From positions 478,540-542,539 of the forward strand of contig NZ_AOHO01000048.1 in assembly GCF_000342005.1 (NCBI RefSeq): a stretch of 64,000 bases of DNA, given 5' to 3'. The notes under the pieces are model-generated. The model had not been told where the DNA came from and searched no databases. It worked only from the letters and a program-made list of their open reading frames with translations. The DNA is from Amycolatopsis decaplanina DSM 44594. GTDB lineage: Bacteria > Actinomycetota > Actinomycetes > Mycobacteriales > Pseudonocardiaceae. This document shows positions 9,023 to 17,915 of the stretch, in pieces. Both the position numbers and the translations under genes were made by a program. Within the stretch, counting starts at the first letter, position 1. Each line of letters starts with the position of its first letter.

Positions 9023-9496
9023 GTGGACCAGGTGGATCGGAAGATCATCGCGGCATTACGGGAGAACGGGCGGGCTACCTACGCAGACCTCGGCCGGTCT
9101 GTCGGGCTCTCGGCTTCGTCGGTGCACGAACGGGTCGGCAAACTCGAGGCCGCCGGCGTGATCACCGGCTACCACGCCATGGTCGACCCCAACACGGTCG
9201 GACTCGGGGTGACGGCGCTGGTCGGCATCCACCCCACCGACACCGCGACCGAAGACGACGTCGCGGAGGCGCTCGGCGCCCTGGACGAGGTCGAGAGCTG
9301 CTACGCCGTCGCGGGCGACGAAGCGTTCGTCGTCAAAGTGCGGGTGTCGACAGTCGACGATCTCGAGCGGACGCTCGGCAGGCTGCGGCGGATCCCCGGC
9401 GTGGGCCGCACGAACACGACCGTCGTGCTCTCCACCCGCTTCGAAGGGCGGCCCAACAACGCGGGCCTGGACGAGGGCCGCGACGGCAACGCGTAG
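9023..9496 (+). CDS. Lrp/AsnC family transcriptional regulator
   Basis: A 157-residue feast/famine regulator. N-terminal HTH (DRKIIAALRENGRATYADLG, then SASSVHERVGKLEAAGVITG) and C-terminal RAM ligand-binding domain (residues about 70-145, containing VESCYAVAGDEAFVVKV). It lies 11 bp before the DUF4229 gene and just upstream of a cysteine-synthase-family gene, so local control of amino-acid metabolism is plausible. The amino-acid ligand cannot be read from sequence. Confidence 0.9.
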   Translation: MDQVDRKIIAALRENGRATYADLGRSVGLSASSVHERVGKLEAAGVITGYHAMVDPNTVGLGVTALVGIHPTDTATEDDVAEALGALDEVESCYAVAGDEAFVVKVRVSTVDDLERTLGRLRRIPGVGRTNTTVVLSTRFEGRPNNAGLDEGRDGNA

Positions 9497-9507
9497 CCTG
9501 CGTTGAT

Positions 9508-9786
9508 GTGAGCGATAATCACCTGCCCCGTGACCTGACGCTGTACGTGCTGGCCAGGTTTCTCCTGGTCGGGGTCATCGCAGGGGGGTTGCTGCTGGTC
9601 AACGTCCCGCTGCTGGTCGCGTTGCTGATCGGCCTGGTCGTGGGGCTGCCGCTGGGTCTGCTGCTGTTCCGCCCGCTGAACGCGCGCGTGACCGCCGGAC
9701 TCGCCCGCCGCAACGAAAAGCGCGCCCGCGCCCGCGCCGAATTGCGCTCGCAGCTGCGCGGCGACCGAGTGGACGGGGCAGCGTGA
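9508..9786 (+). CDS. DUF4229-type small membrane protein
   Basis: A 92-residue protein with two adjacent hydrophobic helices (residues about 12-30 and 32-53) separated by NVPLL, then a highly basic tail rich in Arg/Ala ([20 protein letters not shown]). This matches the actinobacterial DUF4229 architecture; the function is unknown. The GTG start lies 11 bp after the Lrp gene, and its stop overlaps the next gene's GTG by 4 nt. Confidence 0.75.
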   Translation: MSDNHLPRDLTLYVLARFLLVGVIAGGLLLVNVPLLVALLIGLVVGLPLGLLLFRPLNARVTAGLARRNEKRARARAELRSQLRGDRVDGAA

Positions 9787-10865
9787 GCCGTCTGCACAGC
9801 CGCAGCTGGGTCCGTGAAGCCGTCCGCATCATCGAGGCCGACGCGAACCGCAGCGCCGACACGCACCTGCACGTCTTCCCGCTGCCCGCCGAGTGGGGCA
9901 TCGACCTGTACCTGAAGGACGAGTCCGTCCACCCGACCGGCTCGCTCAAGCACCGGCTCGCGCGGTCGCTGTTCCTGTACGGCCTGGTGAACGGCCAGAT
10001 CGGGCAGGACACCGTGCTCGTCGAGGCGTCCAGCGGCTCGACGGCGGTCTCGGAGGCGTACTTCGCTCGCATGCTCGGGCTGCGGTTCATCACCGTGGTA
10101 CCGCGCAGCACCTCGCCGGAGAAGATCGCGCTCATCGAGTTCTACGGCGGCGAATGCCACTACGTCGACCGGGCGCCGGACATGTACCCGGAGGCCGAGC
10201 GGCTCGCTTCGGAGTGCAATGGCCACTACCTCGACCAGTTCACCTACGCGGAGCGCGCGACGGACTGGCGCGGCAACAACAACATCGCCGAATCGGTGTA
10301 CGCGCAGATGCAATCCGAACGGCACCCCGTGCCGACGTGGATCGTCGTCGGCGCCGGGACCGGCGGCACGAGCGCGACCTTCGGCCGCTACGTGCGCTAC
10401 AAGCGGCACACCACGAAGATCGCCGTCGTGGACCCGGAGAACTCGTCGTTCTTCGGCGCTTGGCAGACCGGGGCGCTCGACTACAGCACCGGCATGCCGT
10501 CGCGGATCGAGGGGATCGGGCGGCCGCGCGTCGAGCCGTCGTTCGTGCCCGGCGTGATCGACGAGATGCTGCAGGTGCCGGATGCCGCTTCGCTGGCGGC
10601 CATCCGCGTGCTGCGCGAACGGACCGGGCACTGGGCCGGCGGATCGACCGGGACGAACCTCTTCGGCGCGTTCACCCTGATCTCGCGGATGATCTCGGAA
10701 GGCCAGGCGGGCAGCGTCGTCACGCTGCTGTGCGACGGCGGTGAGCGGTACGCCAACACGTACTACGACGACGCGTGGCTGGCGCAGAAGAACATCGACA
10801 TCGCGCCTTACCTGGAGAAGTACCGGGAGTTCCTGGTGAGCGGGAAGCTCGCTCCGGAGGCCTGA
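9783..10865 (+). CDS. PLP-dependent cysteine synthase family protein (Cds1-like)
   Basis: A 360-residue fold-type II PLP enzyme. The PLP lysine lies in [15 protein letters not shown]; the substrate loop [15 protein letters not shown] and glycine-rich phosphate loop [14 protein letters not shown] are present. Length and motifs resemble the mycobacterial Cds1-type proteins (annotated as cysteine synthase but described as L-cysteine desulfhydrase) more than CysK or CysM. The preferred reaction is therefore uncertain. GTG 9783 overlaps the DUF4229 stop, and the Lrp gene upstream may regulate it. Confidence 0.82.
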   Translation: MSRLHSRSWVREAVRIIEADANRSADTHLHVFPLPAEWGIDLYLKDESVHPTGSLKHRLARSLFLYGLVNGQIGQDTVLVEASSGSTAVSEAYFARMLGLRFITVVPRSTSPEKIALIEFYGGECHYVDRAPDMYPEAERLASECNGHYLDQFTYAERATDWRGNNNIAESVYAQMQSERHPVPTWIVVGAGTGGTSATFGRYVRYKRHTTKIAVVDPENSSFFGAWQTGALDYSTGMPSRIEGIGRPRVEPSFVPGVIDEMLQVPDAASLAAIRVLRERTGHWAGGSTGTNLFGAFTLISRMISEGQAGSVVTLLCDGGERYANTYYDDAWLAQKNIDIAPYLEKYREFLVSGKLAPEA

Positions 10866-11214
10866 GCGGGGCTTGTCTCGTCTGGGCCGCTTACCTCAGG
10901 TTCGCTGGATCGCCAAAAAGAGCAAGGGACCTTTGCTATCGCCTGGGCCGCATCTAGTGGTCGCCTAAGCGTCGGAGTACAACGGGTAGTGGCTTGAAGC
11001 GGGAAACTCAAGGGATGAACGGTCCGTTCATTCCTCTCGCGCCGTCCGGGCCCGAAGTGAGCCGAAAGGCCTGACCGGCCCCTTCGAGCCGCACTGTGTG
11101 GATTTCGGGTCATCCAACGTCCCGAAATCCACACAGTGCGGCGGCAAAGGTCCGGTCATGGCCTCCCGCGAAGCCGCGAAGTCTGCAAGCCGCGAAGCCG
11201 CAGAGCCCAAAGCC
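10866..11214. other. Non-coding interval with palindromes before menA 3' end
   Basis: 349 bp without a convincing gene. It holds a 17-bp palindrome (ATGAACGG-T-CCGTTCAT near 11025-11041), the large inverted repeat at 11072-11158, and short direct repeats of AAGCCGCGAAG-like units (about 11170-11205) next to the menA stop. It separates two convergent genes, so bidirectional termination is the likely role. Confidence 0.6.
11072..11158. repeat. Long inverted repeat (38-nt imperfect arms)
   Basis: The core is a perfect 21-bp inverted repeat, 11089-11109 against 11121-11141, with an 11-nt loop; the left arm starts CCGCACTGTGTGG. The arms extend outward imperfectly (TGACCGG at 11072 pairs with CCGGTCA ending at 11158). 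The hairpin lies between the convergent cysteine-synthase-family gene and menA. Confidence 0.85.
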
Positions 11215-12084
11215 TCAGAGCGCCAGCGCGACTGCGGTCAGAACCGCCCACCCCAGCATCGCGAACCCGGTGTCCCGCAGCGCCGGGATCAGCGCCCTCC
11301 CCAGCGCCCCGCCGCCGACGGCCTTGACCGACTTCACCAGCAACGGCGCGGTCAGCAGGCCCAGCAGCGCCCATGGCGTCACGAAGGCGAGAAGCACGCT
11401 CACGACGTACGGGACCGCGACCAGCACCAGGTAAAGGCGCCGCGTGCCCTGGTCGCCGAGCCGGGTGGCGAGTGTGCGCTTGCCGGACTCGATGTCGGTC
11501 GGGATGTCGCGGAGGTTGTTGGCGGTCAGCACACCGGTCGAGAACGAGCCGACGGCGACCGCGCAGCCGAGCGCGGTCCAGCTGATCTGTCCGGCTTGGA
11601 CGTACACGGTGCCCAGCACGCCGGCCAGTCCGAAGAAGACGAAGACCGCGATCTCGCCGAAACCGTAGTAGCCGTAGGGCTTCTTGCCGCCGGTGTAGAA
11701 CCAGGCGCCGAGGATGCAGACCGCGCCCATCGCCAGCAGCCACCACAGCCCGCTGATCGCGACGAGCACGAGTCCGAGGACTCCGGCGAGTCCGAGGGCC
11801 ACGAGAGCGGCCGCCAGGACGGCCTTCGGCTTCGCGACTCCGGAGCCGACCAGCCGCAGCGGGCCGACGCGGTTTTCGTCGGTGCCGCGGATGCCGTCGG
11901 AATAGTCGTTGGCGTAGTTGACGCCGACGATCAGGGCCAGTGAGACGAGCAACGCGAGAATCGATCGGGACCAGGAGAAGCCGTCGAGCGCGACCGCCGC
12001 GCCGACTCCGGCGACCACCGGCGCCACCGCGTTGGGCAGCGTCCGCGGGCGCGCCCCTTCGATCCATTCACCAGCAGTCGCCAT
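11215..12084 (-). CDS. menA: 1,4-dihydroxy-2-naphthoate polyprenyltransferase
   Basis: A 289-residue UbiA-superfamily integral membrane enzyme that prenylates 1,4-dihydroxy-2-naphthoate to demethylmenaquinone. The first Asp-rich motif is NDYSDGIRGTDENR (59-72); the second region is NNLRDIPTDIESGKRTL. About eight to nine hydrophobic helices. ATG 12084 gives the family N-terminus (WIEGARPRTLPNAVAPV); the open frame continues upstream without similarity. The side-chain donor is probably made by the polyprenyl diphosphate synthase encoded at 50.5 kb. Confidence 0.96.
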   Translation of the reverse strand: MATAGEWIEGARPRTLPNAVAPVVAGVGAAVALDGFSWSRSILALLVSLALIVGVNYANDYSDGIRGTDENRVGPLRLVGSGVAKPKAVLAAALVALGLAGVLGLVLVAISGLWWLLAMGAVCILGAWFYTGGKKPYGYYGFGEIAVFVFFGLAGVLGTVYVQAGQISWTALGCAVAVGSFSTGVLTANNLRDIPTDIESGKRTLATRLGDQGTRRLYLVLVAVPYVVSVLLAFVTPWALLGLLTAPLLVKSVKAVGGGALGRALIPALRDTGFAMLGWAVLTAVALAL

Positions 12085-12107
12085 GTCGCCATTCTGGCCC
12101 TGGTCAC

Positions 12108-12119
12108 TACCGGCCGGTA
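12108..12119. promoter_or_regulatory. Palindrome TACCGGCCGGTA upstream of menA
   Basis: A perfect 12-bp palindrome 24 bp upstream of the menA start codon, the position expected for a repressor site. No regulator is identified, and in GC-rich DNA such palindromes also arise by chance. Confidence 0.3.
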
Positions 12120-12176
12120 TGCGGGGCTCGTCACCCGCCCGCGGTGCCGAGCCACCGCGAGCAGGGACGAATCCGG

Positions 12177-12335
12177 CTACTTCAGATCGTTGATCGTGTC
12201 TTCCAGGGTCCAGGTGAGTGTGCCGCTGTTCGGAACGGCGGTTTCCGGTTCGTCCGCCAGCGCGGGCCCGGCCAAAGCGACCAGTCCCATCGTGACGGCG
12301 GTGCAGGCCAATACTGTGCGTGTCCAGCGCGTCAT
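12177..12335 (-). CDS. Small secreted protein, 52 residues
   Basis: The predicted product has a textbook signal peptide: basic start MTRWTR, hydrophobic core VLACTAVTMGLVALAG, and cleavage after ALA. This leaves a mature peptide of about 25 residues ending TLEDTINDLK. I recognise no family. It lies between menE and menA on the same strand; 62 bp separate it from the menE stop. The open frame is longer upstream, but the signal peptide begins at ATG 12335. Confidence 0.5.
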   Translation of the reverse strand: MTRWTRTVLACTAVTMGLVALAGPALADEPETAVPNSGTLTWTLEDTINDLK

Positions 12336-12397
12336 ACCTAGACGTAAACCCGTGGGTAATGATCGTGTCAACAACGTCCCGGTAATCGGTGGAGAAT

Positions 12398-13522
12398 TCA
12401 CGACCTTCGTAGGAGATTCCTGACGGCCGTCCTGTCGACCTTCCCCGGACCCCGCAGCGGTAGCTCTTCGGTGAATTCGACCCGCTTCGGAGCGGCCGCC
12501 GGGCCGGCCTCCGCACGGCACGCGGCGCGCAGCGAATCGATGTCGCAACCAGCGCCGACGACGAGCGCGACGACGGCCTCGCCCCACTCGGGGTCAGGTA
12601 CTCCGACCACGCACGCGTCCCTGATTCCGGGTTGTGCGGTCAAGATCCGTTCGACGGCCGCGGCGGCCACCTTCACCCCGCCCGTGTTGATCATGTCGTC
12701 GATCCGCCCGAGGATCTCCAACCGCCCATCGGCCGACCACCGGCCGCGGTCGGAAGTGCGGAAGCGGCCCGCCTCGAAGGCCTCCGCGGTCAGCTCAGGT
12801 CGCAGTCGGTAGCCGTGCGAGAGCACGTCACCCGTGATACAGACCCGCTCGTCCTCGAGTTCGACGCGTACTCCGTCCAGCGGTACGCCTTCGTAGACGC
12901 AGCCGCTCGCGGTCTCGCTCATGCCATACGCGGGCACGATCTTCACGCCCGCTTCGGCGGCGCGTTCGCGCAAATCCGCGGTGGTCGCCGCGGCGCCGAC
13001 GATGATCGCGTCGAACGCGCGGGCCGCCGCCAGTCCGGCGCCGCCCGCGTCGAGCAGCCGCCCGAGCTGAGTCGGCACGAGCGCGGTGTAGCGCGGGCCG
13101 TCCAGGGACAGCAGTGGCGTGGCGGCTTCGGCGAAGTCGTCCGGCCGGAAACCGGAAGCGTGCAGCACGGCCGGTGTCGTCCCGGCCAGCAGCGAGCGGA
13201 CCAGCACCTGCAGTCCGCCGATGTACTGCACCGGGGTCGCGAGTAACCAGTGTCCCGGCCCGCCGAGCCGCGCGTGGGTCGCGTGAGCCGACGCGGTCAG
13301 TGCCGACGCGGACAGCAGCACGCCCTTGGGTTCGCCGGTGGAACCGGAGGTGGCGATGATCACCGCCGTCCCGGGCTCGGCCGGTCGCTCCGGCTCCATC
13401 GCGTCCCGCAGGGCCACCGACGCGTAGGGGAGGACGGCCGGGCCGCCGTCGAGCGCCTCGGCCAGTGCCGCGGTCAACTCGGCGATCGACTCCAGGCTCC
13501 CGTCGACCCGCACCTCACGCAT
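12398..13522 (-). CDS. menE: o-Succinylbenzoate-CoA ligase
   Basis: A 374-residue member of the ANL adenylating family, short like other actinobacterial MenE proteins. Phosphate loop ATSGSTGEPKG (57-67); adenylate motifs YGMSETASG and TSDRGRW; hinge GRIDDMINTGG; C-terminal catalytic lysine in LPLRGPGKVDR. It activates o-succinylbenzoate with CoA ahead of MenB. It lies on the same strand as menB and menA; the 66-bp palindrome separates it from menB. Confidence 0.95.
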   Translation of the reverse strand: MREVRVDGSLESIAELTAALAEALDGGPAVLPYASVALRDAMEPERPAEPGTAVIIATSGSTGEPKGVLLSASALTASAHATHARLGGPGHWLLATPVQYIGGLQVLVRSLLAGTTPAVLHASGFRPDDFAEAATPLLSLDGPRYTALVPTQLGRLLDAGGAGLAAARAFDAIIVGAAATTADLRERAAEAGVKIVPAYGMSETASGCVYEGVPLDGVRVELEDERVCITGDVLSHGYRLRPELTAEAFEAGRFRTSDRGRWSADGRLEILGRIDDMINTGGVKVAAAAVERILTAQPGIRDACVVGVPDPEWGEAVVALVVGAGCDIDSLRAACRAEAGPAAAPKRVEFTEELPLRGPGKVDRTAVRNLLRRS

Positions 13523-13537
13523 CCCGCCACCCTACGT

Positions 13538-13603
13538 CCGCAATTCGTCATCTACTTGCGATCGTTGCGCACGCAACTAGCGCAAGTAGATGACGAATTG
13601 CGG
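13538..13603. repeat. 66-bp palindromic element, copy 2
   Basis: Outer arms of 23 nt are perfectly complementary (start CCGCAATTCGTCATCTACTT), with an inner 5-bp stem GTTGC/GCAAC around GCAC. It has the same length, ends and central TTGC-GCAA hairpin as copy 1 at 3197-3262, while most internal positions differ yet still pair. It lies between menB and menE, 2 bp from the menB stop. Confidence 0.9.
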
Positions 13604-13605
13604 GG

Positions 13606-14529
13606 TCAGTAGTAGTACGGGAACGCCGACCAATCCGGGGAGCGCTTCTCCAGGAAGGAGTCGCGGCCTTCGACGGCCTCGTCCTGCATGTACGCCAGCC
13701 GCGTGGTCTCGCCGGCGAAGAGCTGCTGGCCGACCAGGCCGTCGTCGGTGAGGTTGAACGCGTACTTGAGCATCCGCTGCGCGGTCGGCGACTTGCCGTT
13801 GATCGCCCACGCCCAGTCCAGCGCTTCGGCCTCGAGCTTCGCGTGCGGGACGGCGGAGTTGACCGCGCCCATCGCTTGCATCTGCTCGGCCGTGTACTCG
13901 CGCCCGAGGAAGAAGATCTCCCGCGCGAACTTCTGCCCCACCTGCTTGGCCAGGTACGCCGAGCCGTAGCCGCCGTCGAAGGAGCCGACGTCGGCGTCGG
14001 TCTGCTTGAACCGCGCGTGCTCGGCCGAGGCGAGCGTGAGGTCGCACACCACGTGCAGCGAGTGCCCGCCGCCTGCCGCCCATCCCGGGACCACCGCGAT
14101 GACCACCTTCGGCATGAACCTGATCAGCCGCTGGACCTCGAGGATGTGCAGCCGTCCGGCCCTGGCCGGATCGATCGTGTCGGAGGTCTCCCCGTCCGCG
14201 TACTGATACCCGGAGCGTCCGCGAATACGCTGGTCACCACCGGAACAAAACGCCCAGCCGCCGTCCTTCGGTGACGGGCCGTTGCCGGTGAGCAGGACGC
14301 AGCCGACGTCCGAGCTCATCCGCGCGTGGTCGAGCGCGCGGTACAGCTCGTCGACGGTGTGCGGGCGGAAGGCGTTGCGGACCTCGGGACGGTCGAACGC
14401 GACACGTACGACACGTTTGCCTGAGCGGCTCTCAGAGGAGCGGTGATAGGTGATGTCGGTGAAGTCGAAACCTTCGACCTCGGTCCACAAGGCGGGGTCG
14501 AACAGCTCGGAAACCTGGGCGTCATCCAC
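13606..14529 (-). CDS. menB: 1,4-dihydroxy-2-naphthoyl-CoA synthase
   Basis: A 307-residue crotonase-fold enzyme that closes the naphthoquinone ring from o-succinylbenzoyl-CoA. Signature segments: RPEVRNAFRPHTVDELYRAL, oxyanion loop AFCSGGDQ (94-100), PGWAAGGGHSLH (148-159), GSFDGGYG (182-189) and a C-terminal WSAFPYYY. GTG 14529 gives the usual MDDAQVSELFDPALW N-terminus; no strong ribosome binding site is visible, so the start is moderately sure. It is divergent from menD, 57 bp away. Confidence 0.95.
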   Translation of the reverse strand: MDDAQVSELFDPALWTEVEGFDFTDITYHRSSESRSGKRVVRVAFDRPEVRNAFRPHTVDELYRALDHARMSSDVGCVLLTGNGPSPKDGGWAFCSGGDQRIRGRSGYQYADGETSDTIDPARAGRLHILEVQRLIRFMPKVVIAVVPGWAAGGGHSLHVVCDLTLASAEHARFKQTDADVGSFDGGYGSAYLAKQVGQKFAREIFFLGREYTAEQMQAMGAVNSAVPHAKLEAEALDWAWAINGKSPTAQRMLKYAFNLTDDGLVGQQLFAGETTRLAYMQDEAVEGRDSFLEKRSPDWSAFPYYY

Positions 14530-14586
14530 GTTTGGGAGAATAGGACGTGTGGCCGTGAGTCGTAGTGTGAAACCCGAGGTCTGCCG

Positions 14587-16263
14587 GTGAATCCTTCCAC
14601 CGCGCAGGCCAGGGTCATCGTCGACGAACTCGTCCGCAACACCGTCTCGCACGTCGTCCTCTGCCCGGGCTCACGCAACGCCCCGCTGTCGATCGCGCTG
14701 TACGACGCGGCGGCCGCCGGACGCCTCCAGCTGCACGTCCGCATCGACGAACGCGGTGCCGCCTTCCTCGCCCTCGGCATCGCCGCGCGCACCGGCCGTC
14801 CCGTGGCCGTGCTGTGCACCTCGGGCACCGCGGCCGCGAACTTCCACCCCGCCGTGCTGGAGGCCGATCGCGCGGGCGTCCCGCTGATCGTGCTGACCGC
14901 CGACCGGCCGCCCGAGATGCGGGCCGCCGGCGCGAGCCAGGTCATCGACCAGCACCAGCTCTACGGCAACGCCGTCCGCTACTTCGACGAGCTCGCCGTC
15001 GCCGAACGCCGCGCCGGGCAGAACTCGTACTGGCGAGGCCAGATCTGCCGCGCCTGGAACGCCGCGTACGGCGAATGGCGCTGCGGGCCGGTGCATTTGA
15101 ACATCCCGTTCCGCGAGCCGCTCGTCCCTGACATCGACGATGACGGCGAGTGGTACGAGTCACTCGAAGGGCGTCCCGACGGCGCTCGCTGGACCGAGCT
15201 TCCCGATTTCGGCGCGTTTCCCTCGTTCGTGGTGCCCTCGGCCCGTCACGGTCTGGTCATCGCCTGCGACACCGGCGTGCAGGCGGCCAGCGAATGGGCC
15301 GAACTGCACGGCTGGCCGGTCGTCTCCGAGACCGGCGGCATCGGGATGGCGGGTGCGACGGCGATCTCGTCGGGCGCGTGGCTGCTCGGCGTCGAGGAGT
15401 TCATCTCGCGGCACAAGCCCGAACAGGTCTTGTGCATCGGCCGTCCGACGGTGTTCCGGCAGGTCCAGCGGGTGCTGTCCGATCCAGACGTCGAGGTGCT
15501 GCTGGTCCGGCCGGATTCGGACTGGCCCGCGCCCGCGCACAACGTCCGCCAGGTCGGCCAGTGGTTCGACGAGCCGACCAAACCGGCCGATCCGGAGTGG
15601 CTCGCCAGCTGGCAGCGCGCGGACAAGGCGGCGTCGGCCGCGGTGACCGAAGCGCTGGCCGCCGAACCGTGGCCGAGCGGACTGCGCCTGGCCACCGAAC
15701 TGGTCGACGCGGTCCCGGAGGGATCGCTGCTGGTCGTCGGCTCTTCCAACCCGACCCGGGACGTCGCGCTCGCCGGACGGCTGCGGCCCGACGTCCTCGT
15801 GCACCGCAACCGCGGCGTCGCCGGGATCGACGGCATGGTGTCGACCGCGATCGGCGCCGCGACCGTCCACAGGGGACATTCGTACGCCCTGCTCGGCGAC
15901 CTGACGTTCCTGCACGACGCGAGCGGCCTGTTGACCGGGCCCGCCGAACAACGCCCCGACCTGACGATCGTGGTGCTCAACGACGACGGCGGCGGCATCT
16001 TCTCCCTGCTGGAGCAGGGCGCGCCCGAGCACGATGCCAGCTTCGAGCGTGTGTTCGGCACGCCGCACGGCGCCGACCTCGGTGCCCTGTGCGCCGGTTA
16101 CCGAGTGCCGCACGTCGTCGCCGAGACGCTCACCGAGTTCCGCGCGGCGCTGAAGCCCGCGCCGGGGCTGCGGGTGGTGGAGGTCCGGGTGGACCGAACG
16201 CGCCACCGCGAGCTGCACGCGCGGCTCCGTACGGCGGTGTCGTCGGCCGTGCGCGCTGTCTAG
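14587..16263 (+). CDS. menD: 2-succinyl-5-enolpyruvyl-6-hydroxy-3-cyclohexene-1-carboxylate synthase
   Basis: A 558-residue thiamine-diphosphate enzyme that joins isochorismate and 2-oxoglutarate. N-terminal pyrimidine-binding domain begins VSHVVLCPGSRNAPLS with catalytic-region RIDERGAAFLALG; the C-terminal TPP/metal motif is GDLTFLHDASGLL through VVLNDDGGGIFS. The product directly follows menB in the opposite orientation; menC, which lies upstream of menD in mycobacteria, is absent from this window. Confidence 0.97.
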   Translation: MNPSTAQARVIVDELVRNTVSHVVLCPGSRNAPLSIALYDAAAAGRLQLHVRIDERGAAFLALGIAARTGRPVAVLCTSGTAAANFHPAVLEADRAGVPLIVLTADRPPEMRAAGASQVIDQHQLYGNAVRYFDELAVAERRAGQNSYWRGQICRAWNAAYGEWRCGPVHLNIPFREPLVPDIDDDGEWYESLEGRPDGARWTELPDFGAFPSFVVPSARHGLVIACDTGVQAASEWAELHGWPVVSETGGIGMAGATAISSGAWLLGVEEFISRHKPEQVLCIGRPTVFRQVQRVLSDPDVEVLLVRPDSDWPAPAHNVRQVGQWFDEPTKPADPEWLASWQRADKAASAAVTEALAAEPWPSGLRLATELVDAVPEGSLLVVGSSNPTRDVALAGRLRPDVLVHRNRGVAGIDGMVSTAIGAATVHRGHSYALLGDLTFLHDASGLLTGPAEQRPDLTIVVLNDDGGGIFSLLEQGAPEHDASFERVFGTPHGADLGALCAGYRVPHVVAETLTEFRAALKPAPGLRVVEVRVDRTRHRELHARLRTAVSSAVRAV

Positions 16264-16372
16264 GTATTTTCCGTCTCGGTCCAGAGGGTAGGAATCCCTC
16301 CTTCGGATGTGTCTCCGTGGTGATCGTCTGGCTACGTTCGAGCGCGCCGACACATCCTGGGAGGGATTCGCA

Positions 16373-17893
16373 ATGCGCTTGAAGACTCGCGCCGGCTTCG
16401 CCGGATTGACCGCGGGCGTCGTCTCGGTGCTGCTCGCCGGCTCCGCGGCGGCCGCACCCGCGCCCGGCTCGATCGGCATCGGCGACCCGTACTACCCGCA
16501 CGCCGGGAACGGCGGCTACGACGTCGGTCACTACGACCTCCGGCTGACCTATCAGCCGTCCACCGACCTGCTGTCCGGTGCCACGACGATCCTGCTCACC
16601 GCGACGCAGGACCTCTCGGCGTTCAACCTCGACTTCGGGCTGAAGGTGTCGAGCGTGCGGGTCGACAATCGGCCCGCGCGGTTCGCGACGTCGACCGACG
16701 GCACCGGCGAGATGACCGTCACGCCGGCCACACCGCTGAAGAAAGGCCAGACCGCGACCGTCGTCGTGGCCTACGCGGACACGCCGTCGAAGGTGAAGAT
16801 CGACGGCTTCACCGCCTGGAAGAAGACGCCGGACGGCGCGCTGGCCGTCGACGAGCCGCAGAGCGCGGCCTGGTGGTTCCCGTCCAACGACCACCCGACC
16901 GACCTGGCCACCTACGACATCTCGGTCGAGGTCCCGAACGACGTCGCCGCGCTGTCGAACGGCACGCTCGTGCGCAAGACGGTGCACCGGCCGGGCTGGA
17001 CGCGCTGGAACTGGCGGAGCACCAAACCGCAGGCGACGTACCTCACGTCGCTCGAGGTCGGCAAGTTCGAGGTGCACGAGCAGACCACGCCGGACGGCAA
17101 GCCGTTCGTCACCGCCTACGGCGCCGATCTCGGCGAATCGCTCGGCGCGGCCAAGGCCAGCATCGAGCGGACGCCGGAGATCACCGAATTCCTCGCCTCG
17201 AAGTTCGGGCCTTACCCGTTCGAGGCGCAGGGCGGTGTCGTCACCACCGGCATCACCTTCGCGCTGGAGAACCAGACGCGGCCGGTCTACGGCGCCCGTG
17301 CCTTCCGGTCCGGCTCCAACACCTCGGTCGTCGCGCACGAGCAGGCGCACCAGTGGTTCGGCGACAGCGTCACGCTGGGCAAATGGAGCGACATCTGGCT
17401 GAACGAGGGCTTCGCCTCCTACGGCGAGTTCCTGTGGTCGGAGGAGACCGGCGAGGGCACGGCCGACGAACTCGCCCAGTACCTCTACGACTCGAGGCCC
17501 GCCGAGGATCCGTTCTGGCAGGTCCTGCCCGCCGACCCGGGCGCGGACAAGCAGTTCGACGCGGCCGTCTACGACCGCGGCGCGCTCGCGGTGCACGCGT
17601 TGCGCAAGGCCGTGGGCGATGACACGTTCTTCCGGATCCTGCAGACCTGGCAGCAGGTGAAGAAGAGCAAGCCGGCGGTGATCGGAGAGTTCATCGCGCT
17701 GGCGGAGAAGGTTTCGGGCGAGCCGCTGTACGACCTGTTCCGGACGTGGCTGTACACCAAGGGCAAGCCCGCCGTGGGGCCCAACGGCGGGCCGGCCGCT
17801 GCTTCGCGGGCCGCTGTGGCCCCGGTCGCACCGAAGTCCTACCCGCAGATCAAGGCGACCCATGATTTCCTCGCCGAGCGACACGCCCACTGA
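16373..17893 (+). CDS. Secreted M1 family metallopeptidase
   Basis: A 506-residue exported protein: signal peptide with core GLTAGVVSVLLAGSAAAAPA, N-terminal beta domain, then a gluzincin domain with HEQAHQWFG (zinc histidines H322 and H326) and the third ligand in WLNEGFA. The exopeptidase GAMEN motif appears as the variant FALEN. It lacks the large C-terminal helical domain of PepN-type enzymes, as is usual for the short secreted actinobacterial forms. ATG 16373 follows GGGAGG with 8-nt spacing. Confidence 0.92.
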   Translation: MRLKTRAGFAGLTAGVVSVLLAGSAAAAPAPGSIGIGDPYYPHAGNGGYDVGHYDLRLTYQPSTDLLSGATTILLTATQDLSAFNLDFGLKVSSVRVDNRPARFATSTDGTGEMTVTPATPLKKGQTATVVVAYADTPSKVKIDGFTAWKKTPDGALAVDEPQSAAWWFPSNDHPTDLATYDISVEVPNDVAALSNGTLVRKTVHRPGWTRWNWRSTKPQATYLTSLEVGKFEVHEQTTPDGKPFVTAYGADLGESLGAAKASIERTPEITEFLASKFGPYPFEAQGGVVTTGITFALENQTRPVYGARAFRSGSNTSVVAHEQAHQWFGDSVTLGKWSDIWLNEGFASYGEFLWSEETGEGTADELAQYLYDSRPAEDPFWQVLPADPGADKQFDAAVYDRGALAVHALRKAVGDDTFFRILQTWQQVKKSKPAVIGEFIALAEKVSGEPLYDLFRTWLYTKGKPAVGPNGGPAAASRAAVAPVAPKSYPQIKATHDFLAERHAH

Positions 17894-17915
17894 CGGGTAG
17901 CGCTACGCTCGCGGC

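Noticed and set aside
16307..16372. Longer N-terminus for the M1 peptidase
   Set aside because: The extra 22 residues would bury the signal peptide; ATG 16373 has a GGGAGG site at good spacing.
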